Shown piece by piece: positions 1 to 9,776 of a stretch of 64,000 nucleotides of DNA (positions are counted from its first letter, which is position 1; every line of letters begins with the position of its first letter). The notes beneath the pieces were generated by a model. That model was given only the letters and a program-made list of their open reading frames with translations. It did not search any database and was not told the origin of the DNA. The position numbers and the translations under genes are program-made. Source of the DNA: Clostridium senegalense JC122 (GTDB lineage: Bacteria; Bacillota; Clostridia; Clostridiales; Clostridiaceae); the NCBI RefSeq assembly GCF_000285575.1, contig NZ_HE611050.1, positions 1,561,201 through 1,625,200 on the forward strand, given 5' to 3'.

Positions 1-1584
1 TGCTGCTGCTTTTTTAGCTTCTTCTGCAATCTTATCAAGTTCTGCTAATTTAGCTTCAACATCTATTCTTGGGAATATAGCTTCGCCTTTGCAAACTTTA
101 GTTCCAAAAACTGTTCCATTAAATTCTTTTAAGCTGTCCCAAGTTATATTTGTTGCATTTATTTGTTCATTTATTTTCTCACTTGTACTTGGTAGGAATG
201 GAGAAACTAAAACAGAAACTATTCTTAAAGACTCTGCTAAATTATATAAAACTGTAGCAAGTCTTGGTTTTTGTTCTTCATCTTTTCCAAGAACCCAAGG
301 AGTTGTTTCATCTATATATTTATTTGTTCTTCTTATTAATGTCCATATATGATCAAGTGCAGCAGGTGCATTAAATTTATCTAAAGCTTCTTCTGCAAGT
401 TTAGGAGTATTTAATGCAAGTGAAATTAGCTCTTCATCTAAAGACTCTTTTACTTGTGGCTCTGGTATTACTCCATCAAAATATTTTTCTATCATTGTAA
501 CTGTTCTTGAAAGTAAGTTTCCAAGATCATTTGCAAGGTCTGAGTTTGTTTTCTTTATAAATATTTCATTATTAAATAACCCATCAGCTCCAAATGGAAT
601 TTCATGTAATAAATAGTATCTTACTGCATCTACACCAAATTTATTAACTAAAATAACTGGATCTACAACGTTGCCTTTTGACTTAGACATTTTTCCGCCA
701 TCAACAAGTAACCATCCATGACCAAATACTTGCTTTGGTAGTGGCATATTTAAAGCCATTAACATTATTGGCCAATAAATTGTATGGAATCTTAATATAT
801 CCTTTCCTATTAAGTGAACATCTGCTGGCCAATATTTTTCTAAAAGCTCAGTATTTTCACTATTATATCCTAATGCAGTTATATAGTTTGATAATGCATC
901 TATCCAAACATATATAACATGACCTGGATCAAATTCTACAGGTATTCCCCAAGTAAATGAAGTTCTTGATATACATAAATCTTGTAATCCCGGTCTTAAA
1001 AAGTTATTAAGCATTTCATTTTTTCTTGACTCTGGTTGAATAAATTCTGGATGAGTTTCTATATACTCAATTAATCTATCAGCATAATTAGACATTTTAA
1101 AGAAATATGCTTCTTCTTTTGCCTTTTCAACTGGTCTTCCACAGTCTGGGCATTTTCCGTCCACCAATTGTGTTTCAGTCCAGAAAGATTCACATGGTGT
1201 ACAATATAGTCCTTCATATGAACTTTTATATATATCACCTTGATCATATAACTGCTTAAATATTTTTTGAACAGCTTTCTTATGATAATCTTCAGTTGTT
1301 CTTATAAACTTATCATATTTAATATCCATTAATGTCCAAAGACTTTTTATTCCAGCAACTATTTCATCTATATATTCTATCGGTTGAACGCCCTTTTCTT
1401 CTGCTATTCTTTGAAGTTTTTGACCATGTTCATCTGTTCCTGTTAAGAACATTACATCATGACCTGATAGTCTTTTAAATCTAGCTATGGCATCTGCTGC
1501 AACTGTAGTATAAGTATTTCCTATATGAAGATTTGCAGATGGGTAATATATCGGTGTTGTAATATAAAACGGTTTTTTACTCAT
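1..1584 (-). CDS. metG: methionyl-tRNA synthetase, 3' end cut by window
   Basis: Charges tRNA-Met with methionine in the cytoplasm. The 528 codons present begin with a start codon at 1584-1582 behind a TAGGAGGAAT ribosome site. The Rossmann catalytic domain shows the HIGH-type motif HIGN near residue 20, a CTPC...CPDC zinc knuckle near residues 130-150, and the KMSKS loop near residue 297. The anticodon-binding helical domain follows. The family in clostridia usually runs to about 640 residues with a C-terminal tRNA-binding domain, so roughly the last 110 residues lie beyond position 1. A T-box leader directly upstream points to control by uncharged tRNA-Met. In Bacillus metG follows abrB near the origin; here abrB is about 48 kb away. 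Identity is certain from motifs and sequence. Confidence 0.97.
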   Translation of the reverse strand, partial: MSKKPFYITTPIYYPSANLHIGNTYTTVAADAIARFKRLSGHDVMFLTGTDEHGQKLQRIAEEKGVQPIEYIDEIVAGIKSLWTLMDIKYDKFIRTTEDYHKKAVQKIFKQLYDQGDIYKSSYEGLYCTPCESFWTETQLVDGKCPDCGRPVEKAKEEAYFFKMSNYADRLIEYIETHPEFIQPESRKNEMLNNFLRPGLQDLCISRTSFTWGIPVEFDPGHVIYVWIDALSNYITALGYNSENTELLEKYWPADVHLIGKDILRFHTIYWPIMLMALNMPLPKQVFGHGWLLVDGGKMSKSKGNVVDPVILVNKFGVDAVRYYLLHEIPFGADGLFNNEIFIKKTNSDLANDLGNLLSRTVTMIEKYFDGVIPEPQVKESLDEELISLALNTPKLAEEALDKFNAPAALDHIWTLIRRTNKYIDETTPWVLGKDEEQKPRLATVLYNLAESLRIVSVLVSPFLPSTSEKINEQINATNITWDSLKEFNGTVFGTKVCKGEAIFPRIDVEAKLAELDKIAEEAKKAAA

Positions 1585-1621
1585 TTTTATTCCTCCTATA
1601 ATTATCTTAATTTTATACAAA

Positions 1622-1890
1622 TAAAAAGTCTCTATACGAAATTAATCGTATAGAGACGTAATATACACGTGTTACCACTCTAATTTATACTTATCTTACA
1701 ATAAGTACCTCAGTAAGTGACTCAACCCTAAAGTATTTATCACCTTGCAATATATCGGTTGCCACCGTACTTTCCTAACTATTGCTCAGAAAGTCTGCTC
1801 CAAGGCCATGTTCATAGTGTTTTCTGACGCTAGCTTTCACCTACCCTAGCTCTCTTTGGACATTATTATCACCATTACTCTTCTTTTCAT
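1622..1890 (-). promoter_or_regulatory. T-box leader of metG
   Basis: The leader on the minus strand holds the T-box signature AGAGTGGTAACACG (about 1666-1679). Its UGGU bulge would pair with an ACCA acceptor end. It is followed by the terminator hairpin GTCTCTATACGA/TCGTATAGAGAC (1657-1628) and a T-run. Upstream lies stem I material with the distal hairpin GCTAGGGTAGGTGAAAGCTAGC split across 1830-1851. Two AUG triplets (1815-1813 and 1809-1807) sit where a methionine specifier is expected. I could not fold it fully, so the exact specifier is open. Confidence 0.88.
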
Positions 1891-2058
1891 AGCATTATTT
1901 CAATATTTATTAATATAATATGTTAAATCAAAAATTCTGTCAATATAAATTTTAATATTTATATAAGTTTTATTTATTATATTATATCCATTAAAACTTT
2001 AAATATAATTAAATTAATTAATTTTTTCTTATTAACATTTTAATCACTTTCTTAACTC

Positions 2059-3342
2059 TTAAAAAAACTCTTCGTCATTCCATTCAATCGGCCTTGGGTT
2101 TTTTATTACAATTTCTGCTTGAAAAAAGTCTGTAGTTACACCTTTATCATTTTTAAACATTTCTTCATCTCCATATGCATATTGAAGTTTAAATAACTCT
2201 TTATACATTTTCTTCTTGTAGGGGCTTTTTTTATTATCTAATGCAATTATTCTATTACTATTTTCTATACCAGCATCTTTTAAAGTATTTTGTAATTCTG
2301 TAGTAATACTATTATACCTCTCAGTTTCATAACTAAAATTATTAAATCTCTCCCCATCTTCATATACTGTATTTATACTATATATTTTGCCGTTAAATTT
2401 CAAATCATCATTAAGATTTTTTGCTAAAAATTTTACTCCATTAAATTGGCTTTGATATGCATGAGCTATTCCGTAATCAATATATGTTTTTCCTTCGCCA
2501 AAATGATCATATATACTAATAATATTTTCATAACTTAACTTATCCCTTGTCTCATAAAACTCTTTATTAACATATGGTCCGCCCTTTTCTGGGTTGCCTA
2601 TTTGAGACATATTTTTTAAATTATTTAATATAAATTCTATGTTAAACACCTCTTCTTTATTTAAATGTTTTATATATGCTTCATTATTTTCTTTAATATC
2701 ACTTTCAAATTCCTCAATTGCTTTTATATATTCATTACTTCTTTCAGTATAAAGTTCTTCCTTCTCATTACACTCTAAAATTTTTTCAATTTTAGCTATT
2801 TGTTCTTTAGATAAATTATTATATTTCTCTAAAATATTATTGAAATAAAATTTTACTCCATTATATGATTCTATTGATTCAATACCAACAAATTTTAACT
2901 TTTTTTCATCTGGCAATTCTTTATTTTTTAAATAAATTTTTTTAAGCACTTGCTTTTCATCCTCAGTATATACTATATTAAAAAAATTATTAAAAATATC
3001 ATTTAATAGCTTTTCATCCCCAGTTTGTAAATATTCATTTATAAAACTACATTCTGCATATCCATTCTCCACAAAAAAATATTTTAAATTCCAATTATCC
3101 ATTAAATAATTAACAAATTTCTCTTTAATATAAGTATTTTCCTTCATGCCATGGGTTTCATTTGTAAAAACTATATTTTTATCTTTTATATTATCCAATA
3201 TTAAATCTAAATCTTTGTTATCGTTAGTATCATTGAGCTTTAATTCTCTACTATTTTTTTTAACATAATTAACATTATTCATCGGCATGTTATAAATAAT
3301 TCCAATAGCAATAATTATAATGATTATTCCTTTTTTCTTCAT
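2059..3342 (-). CDS. secreted or anchored erythromycin-esterase-like protein
   Basis: A 427-residue protein with one hydrophobic N-terminal segment (residues 4-20), probably an uncleaved anchor or signal peptide. After it comes NETHG (about residues 61-65), which matches the E-x-T-H-G catalytic motif of the erythromycin esterase/EreA-like family. A VENGYAECSFINEYL stretch and a GIAHAYQS stretch lie where that family has its second Glu region and its GHNxH region. The family is mostly uncharacterised hydrolases, and a real macrolide esterase cannot be claimed. The gene stands alone, ending 2059, between the metG leader and the pst terminator. The family assignment is from motif resemblance only. 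Confidence 0.5.
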   Translation of the reverse strand: MKKKGIIIIIIAIGIIYNMPMNNVNYVKKNSRELKLNDTNDNKDLDLILDNIKDKNIVFTNETHGMKENTYIKEKFVNYLMDNWNLKYFFVENGYAECSFINEYLQTGDEKLLNDIFNNFFNIVYTEDEKQVLKKIYLKNKELPDEKKLKFVGIESIESYNGVKFYFNNILEKYNNLSKEQIAKIEKILECNEKEELYTERSNEYIKAIEEFESDIKENNEAYIKHLNKEEVFNIEFILNNLKNMSQIGNPEKGGPYVNKEFYETRDKLSYENIISIYDHFGEGKTYIDYGIAHAYQSQFNGVKFLAKNLNDDLKFNGKIYSINTVYEDGERFNNFSYETERYNSITTELQNTLKDAGIENSNRIIALDNKKSPYKKKMYKELFKLQYAYGDEEMFKNDKGVTTDFFQAEIVIKNPRPIEWNDEEFF

Positions 3343-3532
3343 GATAAATGCCCTCTTTTATTAAAAAAAATTATATAAAGTTAATTTTTACCACTTCATA
3401 TGTTTTTCATTATAAAACCATTAAACATAATTTTATTAAATAAAATATGAATTTTATTAACTAGTTTTATACATTTTGTAAAGTTATCTTTTTTGCACTT
3501 TTATTTAAATAGAATTAAATTTCTATATAGTA

Positions 3533-3580
3533 AAAAAACTGCTACTCATAGACTTTTCTCTATGTTGTAACAGTTTTTAT
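3533..3580 (-). terminator. terminator of the pst-phoU operon
   Basis: AAAAACTG at one side and CAGTTTTT at the other enclose a second inner stem (CATAGA/TCTATG). This long hairpin lies just after the phoU stop with a T-run on the minus strand. Confidence 0.85.
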
Positions 3581-3597
3581 AATGTAACTTTATTTTT

Positions 3598-4272
3598 TTA
3601 CAATCTATATCTTTTTCCTTTTATATAGTACATAACCTCTTCAACTATGTTTGTTACATGATCTCCTGCTCTTTCTAAATGTTTGTTTACCATTATAGCT
3701 TGCAAGTACTGATCAATTTCTTGTTCATTTTCTGTTTTCTTAATTCCTTGAACAAATTTCTTTAAATTTGATTTATAAATATTATCAATTTCATCATCTA
3801 AAGTTGCTGCAATTTTAGCATCTTCTAAGCTTTCATTTTCATAAGAATCCATTGTCTTATTTATCATATTTGTCAAAATTGAAATTGCCTTTATAAACTC
3901 GTTATTTAAACTTTGTATTCCTTCACAATTAGATGTATTAAAAGCTAGTATATAATTTGATATGTTTTTAGTATAATCTGCTATTCTTTCAATTTCAGTA
4001 GATATTTTAATGATTGTTATTATAGTTCTTAAATCTATTGCTACTGGTGATTGTTTTGCTATTAATATTACTGCCTCATTATTTATTTCATCATTTAATT
4101 CATTAATAACAGAATCCTTTTTTATTATCTTTAAAGCTAACTCCTTATCATTTTCTTTAAGTGCTTTAACGGTGCTTTTATACATTTCTATTGTAATGTT
4201 CCCCATACTAGTTAACTTCTCATTTAGTTTTAAAATCTCATTTTCAAAGTTTTTTCTTATATTAGCATTCAT
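3598..4272 (-). CDS. phoU: phosphate signalling protein PhoU
   Basis: This 224-residue all-helical protein carries two PhoU repeats, each with the metal-binding E/D-rich helix pattern (for example ERIADYTKNIS near residues 90-100 and ERAGDHVTNIVEE near 201-213). PhoU links the Pst transporter to the PhoR kinase and damps phosphate uptake when phosphate is ample. It is the last gene of the pst cluster, 18 bases after pstB and before a strong terminator. The start has a GAGGGGAT ribosome site. Length is normal for the family (about 215-240). Confidence 0.96.
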   Translation of the reverse strand: MNANIRKNFENEILKLNEKLTSMGNITIEMYKSTVKALKENDKELALKIIKKDSVINELNDEINNEAVILIAKQSPVAIDLRTIITIIKISTEIERIADYTKNISNYILAFNTSNCEGIQSLNNEFIKAISILTNMINKTMDSYENESLEDAKIAATLDDEIDNIYKSNLKKFVQGIKKTENEQEIDQYLQAIMVNKHLERAGDHVTNIVEEVMYYIKGKRYRL

Positions 4273-4290
4273 TTAATCCCCTCCTCATTT

Positions 4291-5046
4291 TTAACCAAAT
4301 CTTCCAGTTATATAATCTTCCGTTCTTATATCTTTAGGGTTTGAGAATATACTTCCTGTATTATCGAATTCTACTAATTTACCATTTAAGAAAAATGCTG
4401 TTTTATCTGATATACGTGCTGCTTGTTGCATATTATGAGTAACTATTACTATAGTATAATTATCTTTCAATGATAATATTAGTTCTTCAACTTTCAATGT
4501 TGAAATAGGATCTAATGCTGATGTTGGTTCATCCATAAGAATTATTTTAGGCCTCATAGCTATTGTTCTTGCTATGCAAAGTCTTTGTTGCTGACCACCT
4601 GACATTCCCATAGCTGATGCTTTAAGTCTATCTTTAACCTCTTCCCAAAGTGCTGCTGCTTTTAAGCTTTCTTCAACTATTTTATCTAAGGTAGCTTTAT
4701 CTCTTACCCCATGTATTCTTGGTCCATACGCAACATTATCATATATACTCATTGGAAATGGATTCGGCTTTTGAAACACCATTCCAACTTTAGTTCTTAA
4801 TGCAATTACATCATCATCTTTGTATATATTTTTACCATCAACTTCTATTTTACCTATAACATTAACATTATCTATCAAATCATTCATTCTATTTAAAGTT
4901 CTTAAAAAAGTTGATTTTCCACATCCTGATGGTCCTATTAATGCTGTAACTTCATTTTCTGATATATCTATATTAATTTTAAAAAGTGCTTGCTTTTCAC
5001 CATAAAATAAATCTAAATCTCTAACAGAAATTTTTTTGTTATCCAT
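4291..5046 (-). CDS. pstB: phosphate ABC transporter ATP-binding protein
   Basis: The 251-residue ATPase drives phosphate import through PstC-PstA. Walker A GPSGCGKS is near residues 38-45, the Q-loop region FQKPNPFP near 89-97, the signature MSGGQQQRL near 148-156 and Walker B ILMDEP near 169-174. A switch histidine (VTHNMQQ) is near 203. Length and the PNPFP motif are typical of PstB rather than other importers. It sits 14 bases after pstA and 18 before phoU, so it is co-transcribed. Confidence 0.98.
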   Translation of the reverse strand: MDNKKISVRDLDLFYGEKQALFKINIDISENEVTALIGPSGCGKSTFLRTLNRMNDLIDNVNVIGKIEVDGKNIYKDDDVIALRTKVGMVFQKPNPFPMSIYDNVAYGPRIHGVRDKATLDKIVEESLKAAALWEEVKDRLKASAMGMSGGQQQRLCIARTIAMRPKIILMDEPTSALDPISTLKVEELILSLKDNYTIVIVTHNMQQAARISDKTAFFLNGKLVEFDNTGSIFSNPKDIRTEDYITGRFG

Positions 5047-5060
5047 AAACTCACCTCTTT

Positions 5061-5885
5061 TTAATAATTTCCTTTAGTAAATCTTTTAACTATGAATTGA
5101 GATAATAAATTTAATACTAAAACCATAACTATTAAAACAATTCCTATAGCTGCTGCTAACCCTATATCTCCTTGCTCTTTTGTAACTAAGTACGCATGAA
5201 CAGTAAGTGTTCTAGCACTAGACATTATATTTTCTGGTATAGCTACTGCAGTTCCTGCTGTAAGTAATATAGCCGCTGATTCTCCTATAATTCTTCCGAT
5301 TGATAATATTACTCCTGAAAGTATTCCTGGCATAGCTGCTGGTAAAACAACTTTATATAAAGTTTGAAACTTTGTAGCGCCTAATGCTAAAGATCCTTCT
5401 TTATAAAATGATGGTACAGTTTTTAGTGATTCCTCTGTTGTTCTTATTATTACTGGTAATATTATTATTGCTAATGTTAAGCTTGCCGCTAATATGGAGT
5501 AACCCATTTTTAATATGGTTACAAAGAATATGGAACCAAATAATCCATATATTATAGATGGTATACCAGCTAACACTTCTGTTGAAAATCTTATAAATTT
5601 AACAATTACACCTTGTTTCGCATATTCTTGAAGATATATAGCTGATAATATTCCTATTGGCACTCCCACTAAAAGAGACAATCCAACGGTATATAGTGTT
5701 GTTATTATCATAGGAAGTAACCCACCCTGGCCATCTGATGAATAATTGCTAAATAATAATTTAAAGTTTATTACACCTATTCCCTTTGCAAATATAAATA
5801 TTAATATTACTCCTAATATTATTACTGTTAAAATAGCCGATAGCCATAATAAGCTATTTAGAAAAAATCCTTTTATTTTTCTCAT
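5061..5885 (-). CDS. pstA: phosphate ABC transporter permease PstA
   Basis: A 274-residue inner membrane permease with six predicted transmembrane segments. The cytoplasmic EAA-type loop is visible as [26 protein letters not shown] (two parts, about residues 163-188), which docks to PstB. It pairs with PstC to make the channel. The start codon follows the pstC stop by one base, so translational coupling is likely. No unusual residues were seen. Confidence 0.97.
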   Translation of the reverse strand: MRKIKGFFLNSLLWLSAILTVIILGVILIFIFAKGIGVINFKLLFSNYSSDGQGGLLPMIITTLYTVGLSLLVGVPIGILSAIYLQEYAKQGVIVKFIRFSTEVLAGIPSIIYGLFGSIFFVTILKMGYSILAASLTLAIIILPVIIRTTEESLKTVPSFYKEGSLALGATKFQTLYKVVLPAAMPGILSGVILSIGRIIGESAAILLTAGTAVAIPENIMSSARTLTVHAYLVTKEQGDIGLAAAIGIVLIVMVLVLNLLSQFIVKRFTKGNY

Positions 5886-5886
5886 T

Positions 5887-6780
5887 CTACTTACCTACCT
5901 TTGAAGAAAGTTTTAAAATAGTTAAGTTAATAATCATTATAAATATAAACAGTACTATACCTGTTGCGAATAACATCTCTTGATGAGTACCAAATGCATA
6001 TCCCATTTCTAGTGCAATGTTAGTAGTAAGAGGTCTAACGCTATCTGCAAGTCCTCTTGGTATTATTACGCTATTACCTGCAACTAAAATCACTGCCATA
6101 GTTTCTCCAATCGCTCTTCCGATTCCTAATGCCACCGCTGCAAGAATTCCTGATTTAGCTGCTGGAAGTACAACTTTAAATATAGTTTCTATTTTAGATG
6201 CCCCAAGGGCTAGTGATGCTTCTTTATAACTTTTAGGTACTGCTTTTATAGATGTTTCTGCTACTGTAACTATTGTAGGTAGCATCATTATAGCAAGAAC
6301 TATTATAACTGCTAGCAATGTTTGTCCTTTCGGTAAATTAAATAAGTTTTGTATTGTAGGTACTATTACAGCTAATCCAAATACACCATAAAGAACTGAT
6401 GGTATCCCTGCTAATAACTGAACTGCATTTGATATTACTACACCTACTTTTTTAGGTGCAATTTCAGATATAAATAGTGCTGTAAAAACTCCTACTGGAG
6501 CTCCAATTATTACAGCGCCTAAGGTTCCATAAATTGATGCTAATATCATTGGAAAAATTCCAAATTTATCACTACTAGGCACCCATTTTTTCCCAAATAT
6601 AAATTCTGTAAAGGAATATCCCTTTGATACAAATGGTTGAAACCCTTTATAAAATATAAATCCTATAATTAAAATTAAACTTATTACTGATATTAATGCA
6701 CATATTAAAAATATTTTTTGTGATAACTTTTCTATAAAATATTTTCGTTTATTACTTTCTTTATTTATATTAAAATCCAT
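5887..6780 (-). CDS. pstC: phosphate ABC transporter permease PstC
   Basis: A 297-residue permease with a charged N-terminus (NKESNKRKYFIEK) and six membrane segments. The EAA-type loop EASLALGASKIETIFKVVLP lies near residues 187-206. The start has an AGAGGTGTGAAGG-like ribosome site. It is separated from pstS by about 210 bases holding the pstS terminator and a separate PhoP-type box, so it may have its own promoter as well as read-through. Confidence 0.97.
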   Translation of the reverse strand: MDFNINKESNKRKYFIEKLSQKIFLICALISVISLILIIGFIFYKGFQPFVSKGYSFTEFIFGKKWVPSSDKFGIFPMILASIYGTLGAVIIGAPVGVFTALFISEIAPKKVGVVISNAVQLLAGIPSVLYGVFGLAVIVPTIQNLFNLPKGQTLLAVIIVLAIMMLPTIVTVAETSIKAVPKSYKEASLALGASKIETIFKVVLPAAKSGILAAVALGIGRAIGETMAVILVAGNSVIIPRGLADSVRPLTTNIALEMGYAFGTHQEMLFATGIVLFIFIMIINLTILKLSSKVGK

Positions 6781-6853
6781 TCACCTTCACACCTCTTTAT
6801 ACTGTTATAATTTAATTTATTATGCCCAACAGTTATTAACTATATTATATAAA

Positions 6854-6908
6854 GTCAATGTTAAAGCAATGTTTAGACTGTGTTAATTCAATATTTAGTC
6901 CATGTTAA
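6854..6908 (-). promoter_or_regulatory. PhoP-type box upstream of pstC
   Basis: Read on the minus strand there are five consecutive 11-base units: TTAACATGGAC, TAAATATTGAA, TTAACACAGTC, TAAACATTGCT, TTAACATTGAC. The TTAACA-like hexamers with 11-bp phasing match the known PhoP direct-repeat binding pattern of Bacillus. The array ends about 75 bases before the pstC start. Confidence 0.82.
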
Positions 6909-6935
6909 AAATAATTAACATTTCTACTTTAAAAA

Positions 6936-6975
6936 TAAAAAATCTATGCACATTTTAAATTGCATAGATTTTTAT
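6936..6975 (-). terminator. terminator after pstS
   Basis: Stem AAATCTATGCA/TGCATAGATTT with a short AT-rich loop, followed by T-rich sequence on the minus strand, right after the pstS stop. Confidence 0.85.
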
Positions 6976-6989
6976 TTTATTATGTCTTA

Positions 6990-7826
6990 TTATGGATTTA
7001 TTCTTATTGCTCCACTAGATTTAACTATATTTTGACCATCTTCACTTAATATAAAATCTAAAAACTTTTTATCTTCCTGTGTAAAATTTTCTTCCTTATA
7101 AATTACTATAAAAGGTCTTGATAATTTATAAGTGTTTTTTAATACATTTTCCTCTGTAGGCTCTACCCCATCTATATGTTGAGGTTTTATAGTGTCATCT
7201 ATATATTCAAAGGATATATAACCTATAGCATTTTCATTGCTTTTTACAATGTTTTTAATACTTCCATTACCATCTGTTATTATTGCATTTTCTATTTGTT
7301 CTTCTGGTTTAAAATCTACAATTTCTTGAAAAGATGTTCTTGTACCTGAACCATCCTCTCTAGATACAACAACTATTGGTTTATCCTCTCCACCAAGTTC
7401 TTTCCAATTTGTTATTTTTCCTGTATATATCTCTTTTAGTTGTTCTAAGCTTAAATTATTAATGCTATTCTTATTATTTGTTATAATTACAATACCATCA
7501 TAAGCTATTATTTTTTCGTCCAACCCTGAACTTTTTTCTTCTTCTTTAATATTTCTCGATGACATACCTATGTGAGAAACTCCATTTATAGTATCTTGTA
7601 TTCCTGCTGATGATCCAATTGCTTGTATCTCTATATCTAAGTCTTTATTACTTTTTTTATAAAACTCTGCTTCCTTTTCCATTAAAGGTGAAACTGATGT
7701 TGATCCAGATATTTTTATAGTATTATTACTAACTGTCTTTTTTTCACACCCTGTAACTGCAAAGACTATACTTATAGCCAATGATGCTGCAATTATACCT
7801 TTAAGCAACCTCTTTTTTTTCATCAT
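6990..7826 (-). CDS. pstS: phosphate-binding lipoprotein PstS
   Basis: Binds phosphate outside the membrane and feeds the Pst channel. A start at 7826 (MMKKKRLL) is favoured over the ATG at 7847 because GGAG lies five bases ahead of it. The N-terminus is a lipoprotein signal ending VTGC, with the lipidated Cys near residue 27. The mature part has the phosphate-binding signatures SGSTSVSPLMEK near 46-57 and SREDGSGTRTSF near 156-167. About 278 residues is normal for this short PstS type. It is first in the pst cluster, preceded by a PhoP-type box. Confidence 0.95.
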   Translation of the reverse strand: MMKKKRLLKGIIAASLAISIVFAVTGCEKKTVSNNTIKISGSTSVSPLMEKEAEFYKKSNKDLDIEIQAIGSSAGIQDTINGVSHIGMSSRNIKEEEKSSGLDEKIIAYDGIVIITNNKNSINNLSLEQLKEIYTGKITNWKELGGEDKPIVVVSREDGSGTRTSFQEIVDFKPEEQIENAIITDGNGSIKNIVKSNENAIGYISFEYIDDTIKPQHIDGVEPTEENVLKNTYKLSRPFIVIYKEENFTQEDKKFLDFILSEDGQNIVKSSGAIRINP

Positions 7827-7959
7827 ATACACTCCTAAACAATCCATATTAATTATGTAGTATTCCTAGTAAAAAAGTTTTTATTCTAATTGAATTTTAC
7901 TTTTAATTTATATTATTTTTTAATTCAATATACCTTGTTTACAAAACTTATACTATATT

Positions 7960-8014
7960 ATCAATGTTAAAGCAGTATTAAGACTATGTTTAAACTATGT
8001 TCAGATTATGTAAA
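7960..8014 (-). promoter_or_regulatory. PhoP-type box upstream of pstS
   Basis: Five 11-base units on the minus strand: TTTACATAATC, TGAACATAGTT, TAAACATAGTC, TTAATACTGCT, TTAACATTGAT. The phasing and hexamer pattern are the same as in the box before pstC. It ends about 130 bases from the pstS start. Confidence 0.82.
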
Positions 8015-8052
8015 AAAAATTTAACATACATATACTAAATATATACTAAAAT

Positions 8053-8103
8053 AAAAAACAGCTTTAAGATAAAGACATATCTCTATCTTAAAACTGCTTT
8101 TTT
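8053..8103 (-). terminator. terminator after the large membrane protein gene
   Basis: AAAGCAGTTTTAAGATA pairs with TATCTTAAAGCTGTTT around a small loop, with a T-run on the minus strand. Confidence 0.85.
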
Positions 8104-9761
8104 TACATTATAATTGGTACATATAACATAAGTGTAAGCATAGAATCTATGCATATTAGTGGTGATATAGCAATAGCTAAAACATAATAATCTAAATCGA
8201 ACTTATATTTTCTATATCCATATATAATTAAAGGTATAGACATAATAAGACATATAATTGTTCCAACCTTAGCTGTAAAATAAGGTGGCATCATATCTTT
8301 ATATGACATGAAAAAAAATCCATTTATTAAAACTGTTTTTAATAGAATCATCAGCATATAACAAATAATAAATAATGCTTTTCTAACTCTATCACTTAAT
8401 TTAAATTCTATAACTGATATTATAGATACTATTGATATTATTATTAAAATCCATGAAGCTCCCATTGGTATCATATAAAACGCCCCTGTTAAAATATTTT
8501 GTATAGTTATATAAATACAGGTTTTTAAATCTCCATCTCTGTAACCTTTAGTAGCTTCTATAAATTTTTCATGGGTTGAAATCAGTTCTAATCGAGCATT
8601 ACCTTTTTTAATGCAATCCACATATGCAATATAATTTCCATCCCTAGTTGGTAATATTGAATCTCTAGAGGTATTAGTATTAATATTTATTAATTTAGGA
8701 TTTACTTTGTTCATATATTCAAGCTGTCCTTCAACATATTCCATAGACACTTCAACTATTTGTCTTTGAGTTCTGTGCTTTGAGTTACTTACATCTGCAC
8801 TAAGAATTAACTCATCACTTTCTCCTGGCACTGTACTAAAGTCATCACTTGAAGCAAGGTATTCTTCTTGTTTATTTTTTAATATTCCTGTATTTGGAGG
8901 CACAATTATACCAAATTCACCTCTAAACACCTGTTTCATTTCTTGTTCTTCCTTAGATTTTTTAGAATCTATTTCAAAACTATGGGTTTCATAACTTGGC
9001 TCACCTTCATGGGAATATTTAACTACTAAGATACCAGTATTATCTTTAACTGCTAGCTTAGACTCAAATATTCTTATTTTAGAAGTTTCAGCACTACCAA
9101 ATGCAAACTTCACATCTGATGGTATTCCATTTTCCACAGTAATATATTTAAACTCTAAAGAATTTTCTAAATATGTTATTATATACTTCCCGTCATAAAA
9201 ATTTCCTGCTACTGATTTTATATTTTTGCCAATATTAACTTTAGCCGCCTTATTAATTTTTAAATCAGTAACTTCAACATAACCATCATAAAATATAGCA
9301 TAAGCTTCATCTGATAACTTTACAAAATCTTGAATATTTTCTTTTAAGTTTTCATCTATTATATTTAAACTTTCATCTATTTGTATTTCTTTTATAAATC
9401 TTTTAGTATCTTTATATATTGAATAATGTAAATATATTTTTTTACCTTGCTTATATAAATTAATTTCTCTAGGAATTTCATTTAACTGTTCAATAGTTTT
9501 AGTTTTTAATTCTTCACCTGAACTATCAACGATTTTAATTTTCAAGTCATTGCCACTTTGGTACGCTACTATTGCATTATTATTAAAATCTAACACTGCC
9601 GGTTTCTGCTCTATATCTCCTTGTTCTACCAAAACAGCCTTGCTCCATTTGTCTGTATGATTAGGAACAATAACATCACTATTTAATTTATTATGAAATA
9701 TAAATATGCCTATAATAAATATAATCACAAAACCTATAGTTATATATTTTTCTTTTTTCAC
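8103..9761 (-). CDS. large membrane protein of unknown function, paralog A
   Basis: I do not recognise a named family. A GTG start at 9761 is chosen because GGAGGTG lies seven bases ahead; the TTG at 9776 is inside that ribosome site. The 552-residue product has one N-terminal membrane segment, a long extracytoplasmic part (about 370 residues) built of repeated beta-strand-like blocks suggestive of a propeller, and four or five C-terminal membrane segments. It is a clear paralog of the 27672-29231 product: both share the WSK-V motif after the anchor, a SYK...P block and a matching C-terminus (YVPI / FVPYM). It follows the OppC-type permease with no gap, so the two probably work together. Confidence 0.75.
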   Translation of the reverse strand: MKKEKYITIGFVIIFIIGIFIFHNKLNSDVIVPNHTDKWSKAVLVEQGDIEQKPAVLDFNNNAIVAYQSGNDLKIKIVDSSGEELKTKTIEQLNEIPREINLYKQGKKIYLHYSIYKDTKRFIKEIQIDESLNIIDENLKENIQDFVKLSDEAYAIFYDGYVEVTDLKINKAAKVNIGKNIKSVAGNFYDGKYIITYLENSLEFKYITVENGIPSDVKFAFGSAETSKIRIFESKLAVKDNTGILVVKYSHEGEPSYETHSFEIDSKKSKEEQEMKQVFRGEFGIIVPPNTGILKNKQEEYLASSDDFSTVPGESDELILSADVSNSKHRTQRQIVEVSMEYVEGQLEYMNKVNPKLININTNTSRDSILPTRDGNYIAYVDCIKKGNARLELISTHEKFIEATKGYRDGDLKTCIYITIQNILTGAFYMIPMGASWILIIISIVSIISVIEFKLSDRVRKALFIICYMLMILLKTVLINGFFFMSYKDMMPPYFTAKVGTIICLIMSIPLIIYGYRKYKFDLDYYVLAIAISPLICIDSMLTLMLYVPIIM

Positions 9762-9776
9762 CCTTCTCACCTCCAA

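Noticed and set aside
89..352. Plus-strand open frame
   Set aside because: It is the antisense of metG; no ribosome site and metG identity is certain.
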